Shown in pieces: positions 1-6,224 of a DNA stretch of 6,530 bases. The translations under genes and the position numbers were made by a program. Positions within the stretch are counted from its first letter, which is position 1, and each line of letters begins with the position of its first letter. The stretch is from an uncultured Eubacteriales bacterium (GTDB lineage: Bacteria; Bacillota; Clostridia; Christensenellales; Borkfalkiaceae). Under the pieces are notes generated by a model that was given only the letters and a program-made list of their open reading frames with translations, was not told the DNA's origin and searched no databases. The stretch spans positions 1 to 6,530 of the forward strand of contig USHO01000063.1 of the NCBI GenBank assembly GCA_900554485.1, written 5' to 3'.

Positions 1-50
1 TCAAAAATACGTCGTCAGACCACGGTTCGTTTTATTCTTGGCTGGCATAA
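1..50 (+). repeat. dispersed repeat, copy A (one arm of a palindromic element)
   Basis: Bases 1-50 match the reverse complement of 899-948 at 44 of the first 49 positions; the mismatches are at copy positions 22, 25, 39, 41 and 44. Bases 29-50 also match 1005-1026 in direct orientation at 20 of 22 positions. The unit starts TCAAAAATACGTCGTCAGAC and ends with GGCATAA. The match begins at the first base of the window, so the copy may continue to the left, and its partner arm, if any, would lie outside. I do not recognise the family. Confidence 0.8.
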
Positions 51-67
51 AACCGCGAAAAACGCGT

Positions 68-103
68 ATGCTATTTTTATGAAAGAACCTGAAAAAATAG
101 CAT
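68..103 (+). promoter_or_regulatory. inverted repeat with the yqzL start codon in its loop
   Basis: ATGCTATTTTT at 68-78 is perfectly complementary to AAAAATAGCAT at 93-103. The 14-base loop (79-92) begins exactly with the yqzL ATG. No Shine-Dalgarno is visible upstream. The stem is AT-rich, so stability in RNA is uncertain. It could present the start codon in a loop, or it could be chance; the complementarity itself is directly visible. Confidence 0.4.
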
Positions 104-183
104 GGGAACTCTTTGAAAAAACCGGCAAACCCGGGTATTACATGCTTTATCGGAAGTTGTCCGGTAAAAACGATAAAAAATAG
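79..183 (+). CDS. yqzL: YqzL family small protein
   Basis: This frame encodes 34 residues, starting MKEPEKIAWELFEKTGKPGY and ending in a lysine-rich tail. The pattern of a tryptophan helix, then F-x-x-T-G, then Y-x-x-L-Y-R/K-x-L fits the YqzL family. Those are tiny Bacillota proteins of unknown function that typically sit just before recO. Position supports the call: the stop is only 4 bases before the recO ATG, so the two are very likely co-transcribed and perhaps translationally coupled. There is no clear ribosome binding site. The ATG overlaps the TGA of another open frame that enters from the left (ATGA at 79-82), which could explain this by coupling. The same frame stays open to base 1, but no ATG, GTG or TTG lies upstream, so 79 is the only sensible start here. 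Assignment is from motif memory plus synteny. Confidence 0.75.
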   Translation: MKEPEKIAWELFEKTGKPGYYMLYRKLSGKNDKK

Positions 184-187
184 TCGT

Positions 188-907
188 ATGGACGTTAAGG
201 TAAACGGAATAACGCTTTCTGCGGTAAATTATAAAGAAAGCGACAGAATATTGAACGTTTTTACCCTCGAGCGGGGCAAAATTACGGTCAACGCACGGGG
301 CGTAAGGAAGGCTAACGCCAAGATGAAGGCTGTTTCGGAGCCTTTTTGCTTTGCGGAATGCGTTCTTGCCGAAAAGGCGGGCAGATATACCGCAACCGAA
401 GTGAACGTGTTCGATTCGTTTTATTCTCTGCGTCTTGAAGTCAAAAAGTATTATGCTGGGCTTTGCGCTCTTGAATTTACGAATTTGTTTTTTCCCGAGG
501 AGACCGTTTCGGAAGAACAGTTCGTGTTGCTGGTCGAATATCTGAAAAAGTTGAGCGGAGATTGCGTCGCCGAAAGTCTGCTGACCGAATTTTTCATCAA
601 AGCGGTGAGAATAAGCGGTTACGCGCTCGATCTGTCGGCGTGTCCGAGGTGCGGCGGCGAAATATCCGGAAGAGCATATTTTTCAACGCAGGCGGGCGGC
701 GTGGTTTGCGAAAACTGCGTAAAGCAGGGCGACAGAGAGTTTTCATACGCGACGTACGATTGCTTAAAGCGTATCGCCGACGGAAAAGGCAGTACGCCGT
801 CGGATACCGAAACGCTTAAAAACTGCCTTAAATTTTTCGCGTACTATATGTCTTCGGTGGCGGGCGTTACGCTCAGATGTCTGCCGCAATTTATCGCGCT
901 ATGCTAG
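188..907 (+). CDS. recO: DNA repair protein RecO
   Basis: The protein has 239 residues, the usual RecO length. RecO works with RecR and RecF in recombinational gap repair, loading RecA onto SSB-coated single-stranded DNA and annealing strands. The N-terminal OB-fold segment shows the family pattern: near residues 14-41 there is Y-K-E-S-D-R-I, then F-T-L-E-R-G-K-I and A-R-G-V-R-K. A four-cysteine zinc site follows: C152-P-R-C155 and C174-E-N-C177. I chose the ATG at 188, four bases after yqzL. The longer TTG frame from 113 would overlap all the rest of yqzL and adds residues not typical of RecO. The ribosome binding site is weak, suggesting coupling to yqzL. An oddity: the last two codons (CTA TGC) and the TAG stop lie inside the palindromic repeat at 899-1026, so the extreme C-terminus appears to be supplied by the repeat. 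Confidence 0.95.
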   Translation: MDVKVNGITLSAVNYKESDRILNVFTLERGKITVNARGVRKANAKMKAVSEPFCFAECVLAEKAGRYTATEVNVFDSFYSLRLEVKKYYAGLCALEFTNLFFPEETVSEEQFVLLVEYLKKLSGDCVAESLLTEFFIKAVRISGYALDLSACPRCGGEISGRAYFSTQAGGVVCENCVKQGDREFSYATYDCLKRIADGKGSTPSDTETLKNCLKFFAYYMSSVAGVTLRCLPQFIALC

Positions 908-948
908 ACGAGAATAAAACGAATCGCGGTCTGACGACGTATTTTTGA
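899..948 (-). repeat. dispersed repeat, copy B (inverted relative to copy A)
   Basis: Read on the minus strand from 948 to 900, this is nearly the same as bases 1-49 (44 of 49 identical). It forms the left arm of an imperfect palindrome with 973-1026. Its left end holds the final codons and stop of recO. Together with copy A it brackets yqzL-recO as an inverted pair about 850 bases apart. Confidence 0.8.
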
Positions 949-972
949 CTGATGCGTCGTTGCCGGCGGCTT

Positions 973-1026
973 ATACGTCTGGTATTAACCCGTTCGCAAG
1001 CATTGTTTTATTCTTGTCAGGCATAA
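973..1026 (+). repeat. dispersed repeat, diverged copy C (right arm of the palindrome)
   Basis: Bases 1005-1026 (GTTTTATTCTTGTCAGGCAT followed by AA) match copy A at 20 of 22 positions and the reverse complement of 899-920 at 18 of 22. ATACGTC at 973-979 matches the ATACGTC near the start of copy A, and GTTCG at 992-996 matches its centre. The sequence between these islands has diverged or gained bases. With copy B it makes an element of about 128 bp with inverted ends, resembling a palindromic intergenic repeat or small MITE with no coding capacity. Confidence 0.6.
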
Positions 1027-1032
1027 CATAGT

Positions 1033-1075
1033 AAAAAAACGCGTGTCGGAAGACAATTCTTCCGACACGCGTTTT
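1033..1075. terminator. bidirectional intrinsic terminator between recO and mscS
   Basis: A perfect 18-bp stem pairs 1036-1053 with 1058-1075 around the four-base loop CAAT. Its core is ACGCGTGTCGGAAGA. On the minus strand the stem is followed by seven U from the A-run at 1033-1039, giving a strong terminator for mscS. On the plus strand the tail has only four U, so it is weaker but usable for yqzL-recO. The genes converge here, which fits a shared terminator. Confidence 0.92.
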
Positions 1076-1085
1076 GCATATAAAG

Positions 1086-1910
1086 TTAATTGTTTTTGAC
1101 GTGCACGTCGAGTTGGTTGAACGGAATTTCGATTCCGTTTTCGTCGAACGCCTTTTTGACCGCCTCGGTCAGATTGAAATATACGTCCCAGTAATCTGCG
1201 GTTTTGCACCAGAATTTGGAGCATATTTCAAGCGAACTGTCTCCGTGTTTCGACAATCTTACCGTTCCCGCGGGGTCGGACAGAATAAGCGGTTCTTTTG
1301 CGGCGACTTCGTTGATTATAGATTTCGCTTTCTCGAAGTCGTTGTCATACGATATACAGAAAGTAAGATCCACGCGGCGAAGGTCTTTTTCGGAATAGTT
1401 GACTATTTCGCTTGTGGAAAGTTTGCCGTTGGGCAGGTATACGACTTTGTTGTCGGGCGTTCTGAGTTTCGTATTGCAGATAAGAATATCTTCGACGGTG
1501 CCTTCGTAGCCGCACGCCGCGATGTAATCGTCGTCTTTGAAGGGGCGGGTTATAAGCAGCAGCATTCCGCCGGCGAAGTTTGAAAGCGTTCCGTTTACGG
1601 CGAGACCGACGCCTACGCCGAGAGATGCGACCAAAGCGGTGATTCCGCTGGTGTCTATGCCGAGATACGCTATCAGCGCGACGACGACAAGTACTTTGAG
1701 TCCTATTTTAGCGACGTAACTCAAAGTTTTGTAAACCGTCTTATCGACGTGTTTTTTCTCAGCAAGTTTTTTGCCGCGTTTCAGTATTTTTCTTGAAAAC
1801 CAGTTAATCAGCGTAAACGACACTATAAGCAAAACTATCGCGACCGCGACTTTGATGCCGGTAGTCGTAAGCCAGTTCTGAACGGTCGTCCAAACCTGTT
1901 CCCAATCCAT
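1086..1910 (-). CDS. mscS: small-conductance mechanosensitive channel, MscS family
   Basis: The protein has 274 residues, close to the 286 of E. coli MscS, and should be an inner-membrane heptameric channel that opens on membrane tension to release solutes during osmotic downshock. Three membrane helices are visible: about 18-38, 62-83 and the pore-lining TM3 at 87-122. TM3 is glycine/alanine-rich and carries the signature V-G-L-A-V-N-G-T-L-S-N-F-A-G-G, followed by R-P-F at 122-124. The cytoplasmic beta domain has the P-N-G motif at 160-162. The C-terminal alpha/beta cage domain ends with E-I-P-F-N-Q at 261-266. Asn106 replaces the glutamine of the E. coli L-A-L-Q-G segment. The ATG at 1908-1910 has a strong Shine-Dalgarno six bases away and its own consensus promoter. 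The gene appears monocistronic, with terminators on both sides. Confidence 0.95.
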   Translation of the reverse strand: MDWEQVWTTVQNWLTTTGIKVAVAIVLLIVSFTLINWFSRKILKRGKKLAEKKHVDKTVYKTLSYVAKIGLKVLVVVALIAYLGIDTSGITALVASLGVGVGLAVNGTLSNFAGGMLLLITRPFKDDDYIAACGYEGTVEDILICNTKLRTPDNKVVYLPNGKLSTSEIVNYSEKDLRRVDLTFCISYDNDFEKAKSIINEVAAKEPLILSDPAGTVRLSKHGDSSLEICSKFWCKTADYWDVYFNLTEAVKKAFDENGIEIPFNQLDVHVKNN

Positions 1911-1916
1911 AATTGT

Positions 1917-1922
1917 ACCTCC
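1917..1922 (-). promoter_or_regulatory. ribosome binding site of mscS
   Basis: On the minus strand GGAGGT is followed by a six-base spacer and the ATG of mscS. It is the best Shine-Dalgarno in the window and fixes the mscS start. Confidence 0.9.
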
Positions 1923-1941
1923 GTAGGTTTATCGAACAGTA

Positions 1942-1970
1942 ATTATATATGACCCCGATTGTTTTGTCAA
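1942..1970 (-). promoter_or_regulatory. consensus sigma-A promoter of mscS
   Basis: Read on the minus strand: TTGACA (1965-1970), a 17-base spacer, then TATAAT (1942-1947). Both hexamers and the spacer are exact consensus for the housekeeping sigma factor. Transcription should start near 1935, giving a leader of about 25 bases that contains only the ribosome binding site. No operator-like inverted repeat is seen in it, which suggests constitutive expression. Confidence 0.9.
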
Positions 1971-1972
1971 AC

Positions 1973-2011
1973 AAAAAACAAGCGGAACGGAATTTTATTC
2001 CGTTCCGCTTG
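1973..2011 (-). terminator. intrinsic terminator of the 869-residue gene
   Basis: A perfect 15-bp stem pairs 1979-1993 with 1997-2011 around the loop TTT; one arm is CAAGCGGAACGGAAT. On the minus strand it is followed by six U from the A-run at 1973-1978. It lies 14 bases past the stop of the 869-residue gene and only two bases before the -35 hexamer of the mscS promoter. Confidence 0.92.
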
Positions 2012-2024
2012 CGTTCATATGTTT

Positions 2025-4634
2025 TTATATTTTTGAAAACAGATATTTGCGCTCGAAAAAGAGTGCAAGCACGAGGAACGACGACGCGCACAGAACCGCC
2101 ACAAGACATTTCACGAAATCGTCGCTGCTGTCATAGGTTACGGAATCCGTCGTTACGAACGCCTCGCTGCCGTCGGCAAGGCGAACTTTCGCATAGCCGT
2201 CTCTTTCGTACAGTATGCGGACTTTTGTTTTGCCTTTTATTTTATCGCCCGTGTCGGCATATGTATCGTCGTAGAGCGTTACGCCGTCTTTATCGTAGAC
2301 GTAACCGCTTTTGTCTATAACGGTCGTCTCGGAATAAATCGGGGTTTCGGTTACGAACGCAGAATCTATAAATCCGCGTTCTTCGCCTTTTTCGACGACG
2401 AAATAAGTCTTTCCGTTGAAGTCGATTTTGCCGACGATCGCAAGTCGTTCGTTCGTTTCGGCTGAAACGTTTGCGCCGTAGGGGCTTGTTAAGACCGGCA
2501 GAGCGTAAGTTTTGAAATCGACCAGCGCGTAACGTGTAAGCGATTCTTCCGCGTATACGTCGGCTGCCGCAATGTCTCCGTTACGGACTATCGCCGCCAC
2601 GCCGGCGTTTACGGCAAGCGAGTATTTGTCGCTTATTTTAACGAAAGCGTAATCGGCGTTCGCGGTTTCGGTAAGGTATCCGTTTTCGAGAAACGCGAAA
2701 TACGCTTCGTCGGTTTTTCCCGGATTTACCGCAAAGAGTTTGGCGTTGTCTTTCATCTTGCCGAAAGTGAGGTCGGCATCGAATTTATATCCGAAACCGT
2801 CGGGTATAGATACGGTGTTTACCGTGGATACGCCGAGCGCGTTTTCGCCGGGTTCGTCGGATCTCAGAATCAGACCGCCGAATACGAAGTACGCCTTTTT
2901 CGACTCCGCGCCGAGACACATCGACGCGGGGTTGCCTACGCCGGCGAGGTTCGGCGATTTTTCTATTCCGACGGAGAGCGATTTTTCGTAGACGCCTGTC
3001 GGGGCGGACGTTTCGTTTAATCTCACCACGGTGCCGCCGTCCGTCAGGAAGTAGAGTTTACCGTCGAAATCGGTCTGCATTTTAATTATTTTCTCGTTCG
3101 CCGCGAATTCTTCGGTCGACGAATATATTTTCGACGGAGTATTGCCGTCGTATGCGTACACTACGAATTCTCCGCCGTTTCTGGCGTAGACGTAAATTCT
3201 GTCAAACGGGTCGACCGCCATGCGTTCGGCTATTCCCTCTGCCGCCTCGTCGGTTATTACGGACGTCTCTCCCGTCGAATAATCGATTTTGACGATCGAC
3301 GGGTGGTTTTTGCCGTCTTTTATTACGTTGGTAAGAACGTAAAACGCCTTGTCGCCGTAACATATGTCGTAAATCTGATCGTTGCAGGCGTAAGTCGAGG
3401 TATCCGTGAGAGGGTAGACGTATACGCCTTCGACGGCTTTCGGTATTGCGCCGAAAGTTACGTTTTTACCCGCGGTGTAGGCGATATATCCTCCGCCTAC
3501 GGCGAATTTGTCGGCTTTGGCGGCGAGTTCTATTCTGCGATAATTTCTGTCGTCTTTTTCGCCGTCGGCATTGCCGATTACGACGACGCGGTTTTCGTCC
3601 AGCGCGTATACGGTATCGTTATAATACGCGACGTCTTTCGCCTCTGCCGAAAGTCTGTTTATGGCTTTCGAGTTGGTCGTGATGGCGAAGTCGGTGAAGT
3701 CGTAATCGAACGTTCCGTCATCGTTTGCCGACAGGTCGATTTCCTGCACGGCGTTTATCTCTTTGTCGACGACCCAAAGACCTTTACCTGTAAGGCATAT
3801 GCCTTGCGGTTGCCAGAGTTTGCCCAGGTCTTTTTCTTCCGCCGTCCCCGCGACGGTCTTTATTGCGGTGATGTTTACGTCCGTATCGGTTTTACGGTTA
3901 CGGTCGAAAGCGTAAACACCGCGACTGCACGAATAGTAAATATTTTCGTCGTTCGGATCCTTGCTTTCGGCAATCGATTTGACTTCGGTTTCGGCGAGGA
4001 TGTCGCGCTTGGCGGTGCCGTCGTAATACTTGATTTTACCGTCGTGGAAGAAGTAGACGTTTCCGTCGGACGACAATAAAACCGCGCCTATGTTGTTTGC
4101 TTCGATTTTTTTGTCGTTCTGTCTGACGATCGAAAGTCCGCTATCGTCGGCGGTCAGCGTATAAAACTGAATGTCGGTATTGGTCGCTATGGCTAACGTG
4201 TCGCCCGAAATGGAAAAGTTGTTACCTGACACCTCGGTCTCGGTTACGTCGCGCGTCGCGGCGTTCAGAGTCCATAGTTTAGACCCCGCCGTAAACAACA
4301 GGTATTTTTCTTTGTACAACTGTAATGCCGGTACGCCTTCCTCGGCGGCGAGTTCGGGTACGGTGATTTCGTCGAACCGTCCGTCGGAATATATGACGAG
4401 CGCGCCTTTGTGCGATATGGCGACGAATTCCTTGCCGTCTACTTCCTCGCGGCAGATGGCGTAGGGGTTTTCGAGTTTATAATACTGCAGGTAAGTCGTC
4501 GGCAGGAAAATTTCCGTACTTGTCGTCGTCGGCACGGCGTCGGCAAAAGCCTTTATTTCGCCGAACGAAAAAGTCGCGGCGATCGTCGCCGCGCTTAAAA
4601 CAGATATTAAAATACGCGTTAAAAATTTCTTCAT
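2025..4634 (-). CDS. exported propeller-like protein with two SH3-like domains and a C-terminal membrane anchor
   Basis: I do not recognise a named family for this 869-residue protein. Residues 1-33 form a signal peptide (K-K start, hydrophobic core, A-F-A-D-A near the cleavage site). Residues about 45-700 consist of recurring strand-rich units typical of beta-propellers. Examples are W-Q-P-Q-G-I then G-L-W-V-V-D at 274-290 (NHL-like), D-V-A-Y-Y then V-Y-A-L-D-E at 334-347, D-R-I-Y-V-Y at 478-483 and D-G-K-L-Y-F-L at 524-530. Two SH3-like modules follow: about 710-764 (with Y-F-V-V-E-K-G then R-G-F-I-D) and 774-833 (Y-A-K-V-R-L-A-D-G-S-E-A-F-V). One membrane helix spans 840-860, with a short basic tail R-K-Y-L-F-S-K-I inside. 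It should therefore be an extracytoplasmic protein held in the membrane at its C-terminus, perhaps binding wall polymers or other proteins; the ligand is unknown. The start gives a full signal peptide, although the Shine-Dalgarno is poor. It has its own promoter and terminator. Confidence 0.88.
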   Translation of the reverse strand: MKKFLTRILISVLSAATIAATFSFGEIKAFADAVPTTTSTEIFLPTTYLQYYKLENPYAICREEVDGKEFVAISHKGALVIYSDGRFDEITVPELAAEEGVPALQLYKEKYLLFTAGSKLWTLNAATRDVTETEVSGNNFSISGDTLAIATNTDIQFYTLTADDSGLSIVRQNDKKIEANNIGAVLLSSDGNVYFFHDGKIKYYDGTAKRDILAETEVKSIAESKDPNDENIYYSCSRGVYAFDRNRKTDTDVNITAIKTVAGTAEEKDLGKLWQPQGICLTGKGLWVVDKEINAVQEIDLSANDDGTFDYDFTDFAITTNSKAINRLSAEAKDVAYYNDTVYALDENRVVVIGNADGEKDDRNYRRIELAAKADKFAVGGGYIAYTAGKNVTFGAIPKAVEGVYVYPLTDTSTYACNDQIYDICYGDKAFYVLTNVIKDGKNHPSIVKIDYSTGETSVITDEAAEGIAERMAVDPFDRIYVYARNGGEFVVYAYDGNTPSKIYSSTEEFAANEKIIKMQTDFDGKLYFLTDGGTVVRLNETSAPTGVYEKSLSVGIEKSPNLAGVGNPASMCLGAESKKAYFVFGGLILRSDEPGENALGVSTVNTVSIPDGFGYKFDADLTFGKMKDNAKLFAVNPGKTDEAYFAFLENGYLTETANADYAFVKISDKYSLAVNAGVAAIVRNGDIAAADVYAEESLTRYALVDFKTYALPVLTSPYGANVSAETNERLAIVGKIDFNGKTYFVVEKGEERGFIDSAFVTETPIYSETTVIDKSGYVYDKDGVTLYDDTYADTGDKIKGKTKVRILYERDGYAKVRLADGSEAFVTTDSVTYDSSDDFVKCLVAVLCASSFLVLALFFERKYLFSKI

Positions 4635-4679
4635 AGAGTATATCCGAACGCCCGCAGGCGTCTTTTCAATATATATTAG

Positions 4680-4708
4680 AGTATAACATTAAAATCACCG
4701 CTTGGCAA
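4680..4708 (-). promoter_or_regulatory. sigma-A promoter of the 869-residue gene
   Basis: On the minus strand: TTGCCA (4703-4708; 5 of 6 consensus), a 17-base spacer, then TATACT (4680-4685; 5 of 6). The predicted start is near 4673, giving a leader of roughly 39 bases. That leader contains a small hairpin (ACGCC at one arm, GGCGT at the other, between 4648 and 4661) and no strong Shine-Dalgarno. Confidence 0.7.
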
Positions 4709-4882
4709 GAGTTTTCGACAAATTACGACTTTTATATTTTCCGTCCGCAAAAAATATATGACAAACTAATGGCAGATTTCCGGTGCTAAAATATACACGA
4801 AAATACGAACATACGTTTGCATTTTTATCTTCGCTTGATTAGCCCCGAGTGAAAAATTTCATACAAAAGTGTTCAGTGACTA
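4709..4882. other. AT-rich divergent intergenic region
   Basis: This is the centre of a gap of about 320 bases between two divergent genes. It is rich in A/T runs. I see no convincing ORF, RNA gene, terminator hairpin or copy of the repeat found near recO. A weak plus-strand promoter-like pair (ATGGCA at about 4770, TATACA 17 bases later) is far from consensus and was not called. Confidence 0.5.
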
Positions 4883-4911
4883 TTGAAAATCGGAAAAGGG
4901 CGTTATATAAT
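4883..4911 (+). promoter_or_regulatory. near-consensus sigma-A promoter of the 163-residue gene
   Basis: TTGAAA (4883-4888; 5 of 6), a 17-base spacer, then TATAAT (4906-4911; 6 of 6). Transcription should begin near 4918. The ATG at 4910 overlaps the -10 hexamer, so a transcript from this promoter could not use it; this argues for the ATG at 4955 as the start. Confidence 0.7.
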
Positions 4912-4940
4912 GCGCCCGAAATTCATCGACGTGAGTCGAA

Positions 4941-4948
4941 GAGAGAGG
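4941..4948 (+). promoter_or_regulatory. ribosome binding site deciding the start at 4955
   Basis: GAGAGAGG is followed by a six-base spacer and ATG at 4955. It is better placed than the GGAAAAGGG nine bases before the alternative ATG at 4910. Confidence 0.65.
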
Positions 4949-4954
4949 TATTTG

Positions 4955-5446
4955 ATGTTGATTTACGCTAAAACCGCGTTGGAGGGTTATACTAAGGTCG
5001 AAGAAGTTATCGAGGGGATGGACGCCGTTTTTATTAAAAGGGCATTGGCTACGAGGTGCGGCGGGGACGCGCTGAAACAGTCGGAAGAACTTATAGAACT
5101 TATCGAGAAGAAGAAAAGGCTTATCCGCTTTTACGACGACATCCGATCGTCCGTCGAATCGCTGAAAGCGGAACATAAACGCATTATAAAAGAGAGATAC
5201 GGAATCACTCCGGGCGGAGTTACAGACAAGCCGGACAGAAATTACTTTCGCAAATTATTGCTTGCCACCGAAAAATTCGCCGCGGCGATGAGAGACCTCG
5301 GCTATACCGACGAAAGATACGGGAGAATTGTCGACGAGTTCTGTTTTCTCGACGAAATTTATTACGAGAAGAAAAGACGCGCCGAAAGCCTTGCGAACGG
5401 CAAGACGTTGCACAACTTCGGCGGAGTGTCTCTTAAAAGGACATAA
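4955..5446 (+). CDS. putative sigma-region-4-like / phage-type HTH regulator
   Basis: The 163-residue protein is predicted soluble, helical and charged. Residues 38-82 form long helices ending in S-L-K-A-E-H-K-R-I-I-K-E-R-Y (69-82), like the first helix of a sigma-70 region 4 HTH. After a short G-I-T-P-G-G linker comes D-R-N-Y-F-R-K-L-L-L-A-T-E-K-F (94-108), resembling the recognition helix of such proteins. By memory, this arrangement recalls small sigma-like or ArpU/RinA-type late-gene regulators of Bacillota phages; this is inference, not a firm family match. I chose ATG 4955 because of its Shine-Dalgarno and the upstream promoter. Alternatives are ATG 4910 (178 residues) and TTG 4883 (187 residues). 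The C-terminal 30 residues are basic. It converges with the 250-residue gene, with a 17-base gap and no terminator between them. Confidence 0.75.
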   Translation: MLIYAKTALEGYTKVEEVIEGMDAVFIKRALATRCGGDALKQSEELIELIEKKKRLIRFYDDIRSSVESLKAEHKRIIKERYGITPGGVTDKPDRNYFRKLLLATEKFAAAMRDLGYTDERYGRIVDEFCFLDEIYYEKKRRAESLANGKTLHNFGGVSLKRT

Positions 5447-5463
5447 TCGCCTTATATGCAGGT

Positions 5464-6216
5464 TTATTCGTCGTCGATTTCGCTGCGGGTTATAACTTCG
5501 TCTTTGGCTTTTTGCGACGACGGACGAAATAACAGATAGACGATAGACACCGCGACGACCGATATTGCGACGATCAGCAGAATCTGCAGATTGTTGCCGA
5601 GCGCGTTGTTTGCGGCGGCGGTGTCGCTGCCGCTTTCGTCGGAAGAGTCCGACGGCTGCGTTTTGTCTTCTATTTCAAGTCGCGGCACGGTGAACGGGTA
5701 CACCGAATTTATCGGCAGGTAGCCGACGTATCTGTCGCCCGACGACGAACTGACGTAGCCGTATATGTACTGTGCGCCGCCTGCCCGAGTGAGTATTCCG
5801 TAAAAATCGATGGTACTGTTCTGGGTGACGGTTTCGGTTATCGAAAAGTCTACGTCGAGATACAGCATCGTCGTGCGGTCGACGGTAAGCGTCAGCGACG
5901 GGTACGGCGACGACGGAACCGTGTCTGAGATATTCAGGTCGGCTACGGCGACGTAACCTTTTGCTGACGGCTTTTGCGCGGAATCGCCTTTGTATTCGAC
6001 TTTCGCCGCCGAGCCGTTAAGGCTGATTATCTTTACATAATATCCGTACGGCAGGGTGAACCATGGCACGGTAAGGGCGGAATCCATGTACAGCGTGACG
6101 GATTCGGATTCGACCCTCGAATATTTTATTTCGTCGGCGGCTTTTGCGTTTGCGAAATTATTCGCGTACGCGATTATGGCAGCCGCGACGAGTGAAAGTG
6201 CGAAAAACTTTTTCAT
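5464..6216 (-). CDS. exported SH3-like protein with a C-terminal membrane anchor
   Basis: This 250-residue protein has no family I can name. Residues 1-26 are a signal peptide (K-K-F-F start, hydrophobic core, A-N-A-K-A before the likely cleavage). Two strand-rich modules at about 35-97 and 105-172 resemble bacterial SH3-like folds; they have S-V-T-L-Y-M-D and Y-V-K-I-I-S-L-N in the first, then Y-I-Y-G-Y-V and Y-V-G-Y-L-P in the second. A Ser/Asp/Glu-rich linker (182-208) leads to a single membrane helix at about 210-230 and a charged cytoplasmic tail of 20 residues. The topology mirrors the C-terminal part of the 869-residue protein, so both may act at the cell envelope, though no function can be assigned. 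The ATG gives a complete signal peptide but has no Shine-Dalgarno. A TATAAT lies only eight bases before it. Confidence 0.85.
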   Translation of the reverse strand: MKKFFALSLVAAAIIAYANNFANAKAADEIKYSRVESESVTLYMDSALTVPWFTLPYGYYVKIISLNGSAAKVEYKGDSAQKPSAKGYVAVADLNISDTVPSSPYPSLTLTVDRTTMLYLDVDFSITETVTQNSTIDFYGILTRAGGAQYIYGYVSSSSGDRYVGYLPINSVYPFTVPRLEIEDKTQPSDSSDESGSDTAAANNALGNNLQILLIVAISVVAVSIVYLLFRPSSQKAKDEVITRSEIDDE

Positions 6217-6224
6217 ATATCGTA

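Noticed and set aside
113..187. Longer recO reading frame starting at TTG 113
   Set aside because: It overlaps most of yqzL and adds residues before the normal RecO N-terminus; ATG 188 gives a typical length.
899..1026. CRISPR or tandem repeat array
   Set aside because: The copies are inverted and diverged, with no regular direct repeats and spacers.
985..1224. 79-residue open frame on the minus strand
   Set aside because: It crosses the terminator and the repeat and overlaps the 3' end of mscS in another frame; it is arginine-rich shadow sequence.
1074..1583. 169-residue open frame on the plus strand
   Set aside because: It is antisense to mscS, which is unmistakable, and it starts inside the terminator hairpin with TTG.
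3303..4079. 258-residue open frame on the plus strand
   Set aside because: It lies wholly antisense inside the 869-residue gene, has no plausible ribosome binding site and lacks domain-like sequence; it reflects codon bias of the real gene.
4648..4661. Small hairpin in the leader of the 869-residue gene as a riboswitch
   Set aside because: It has only five base pairs and four loop bases, and the leader is about 39 bases, too short for a known riboswitch class.
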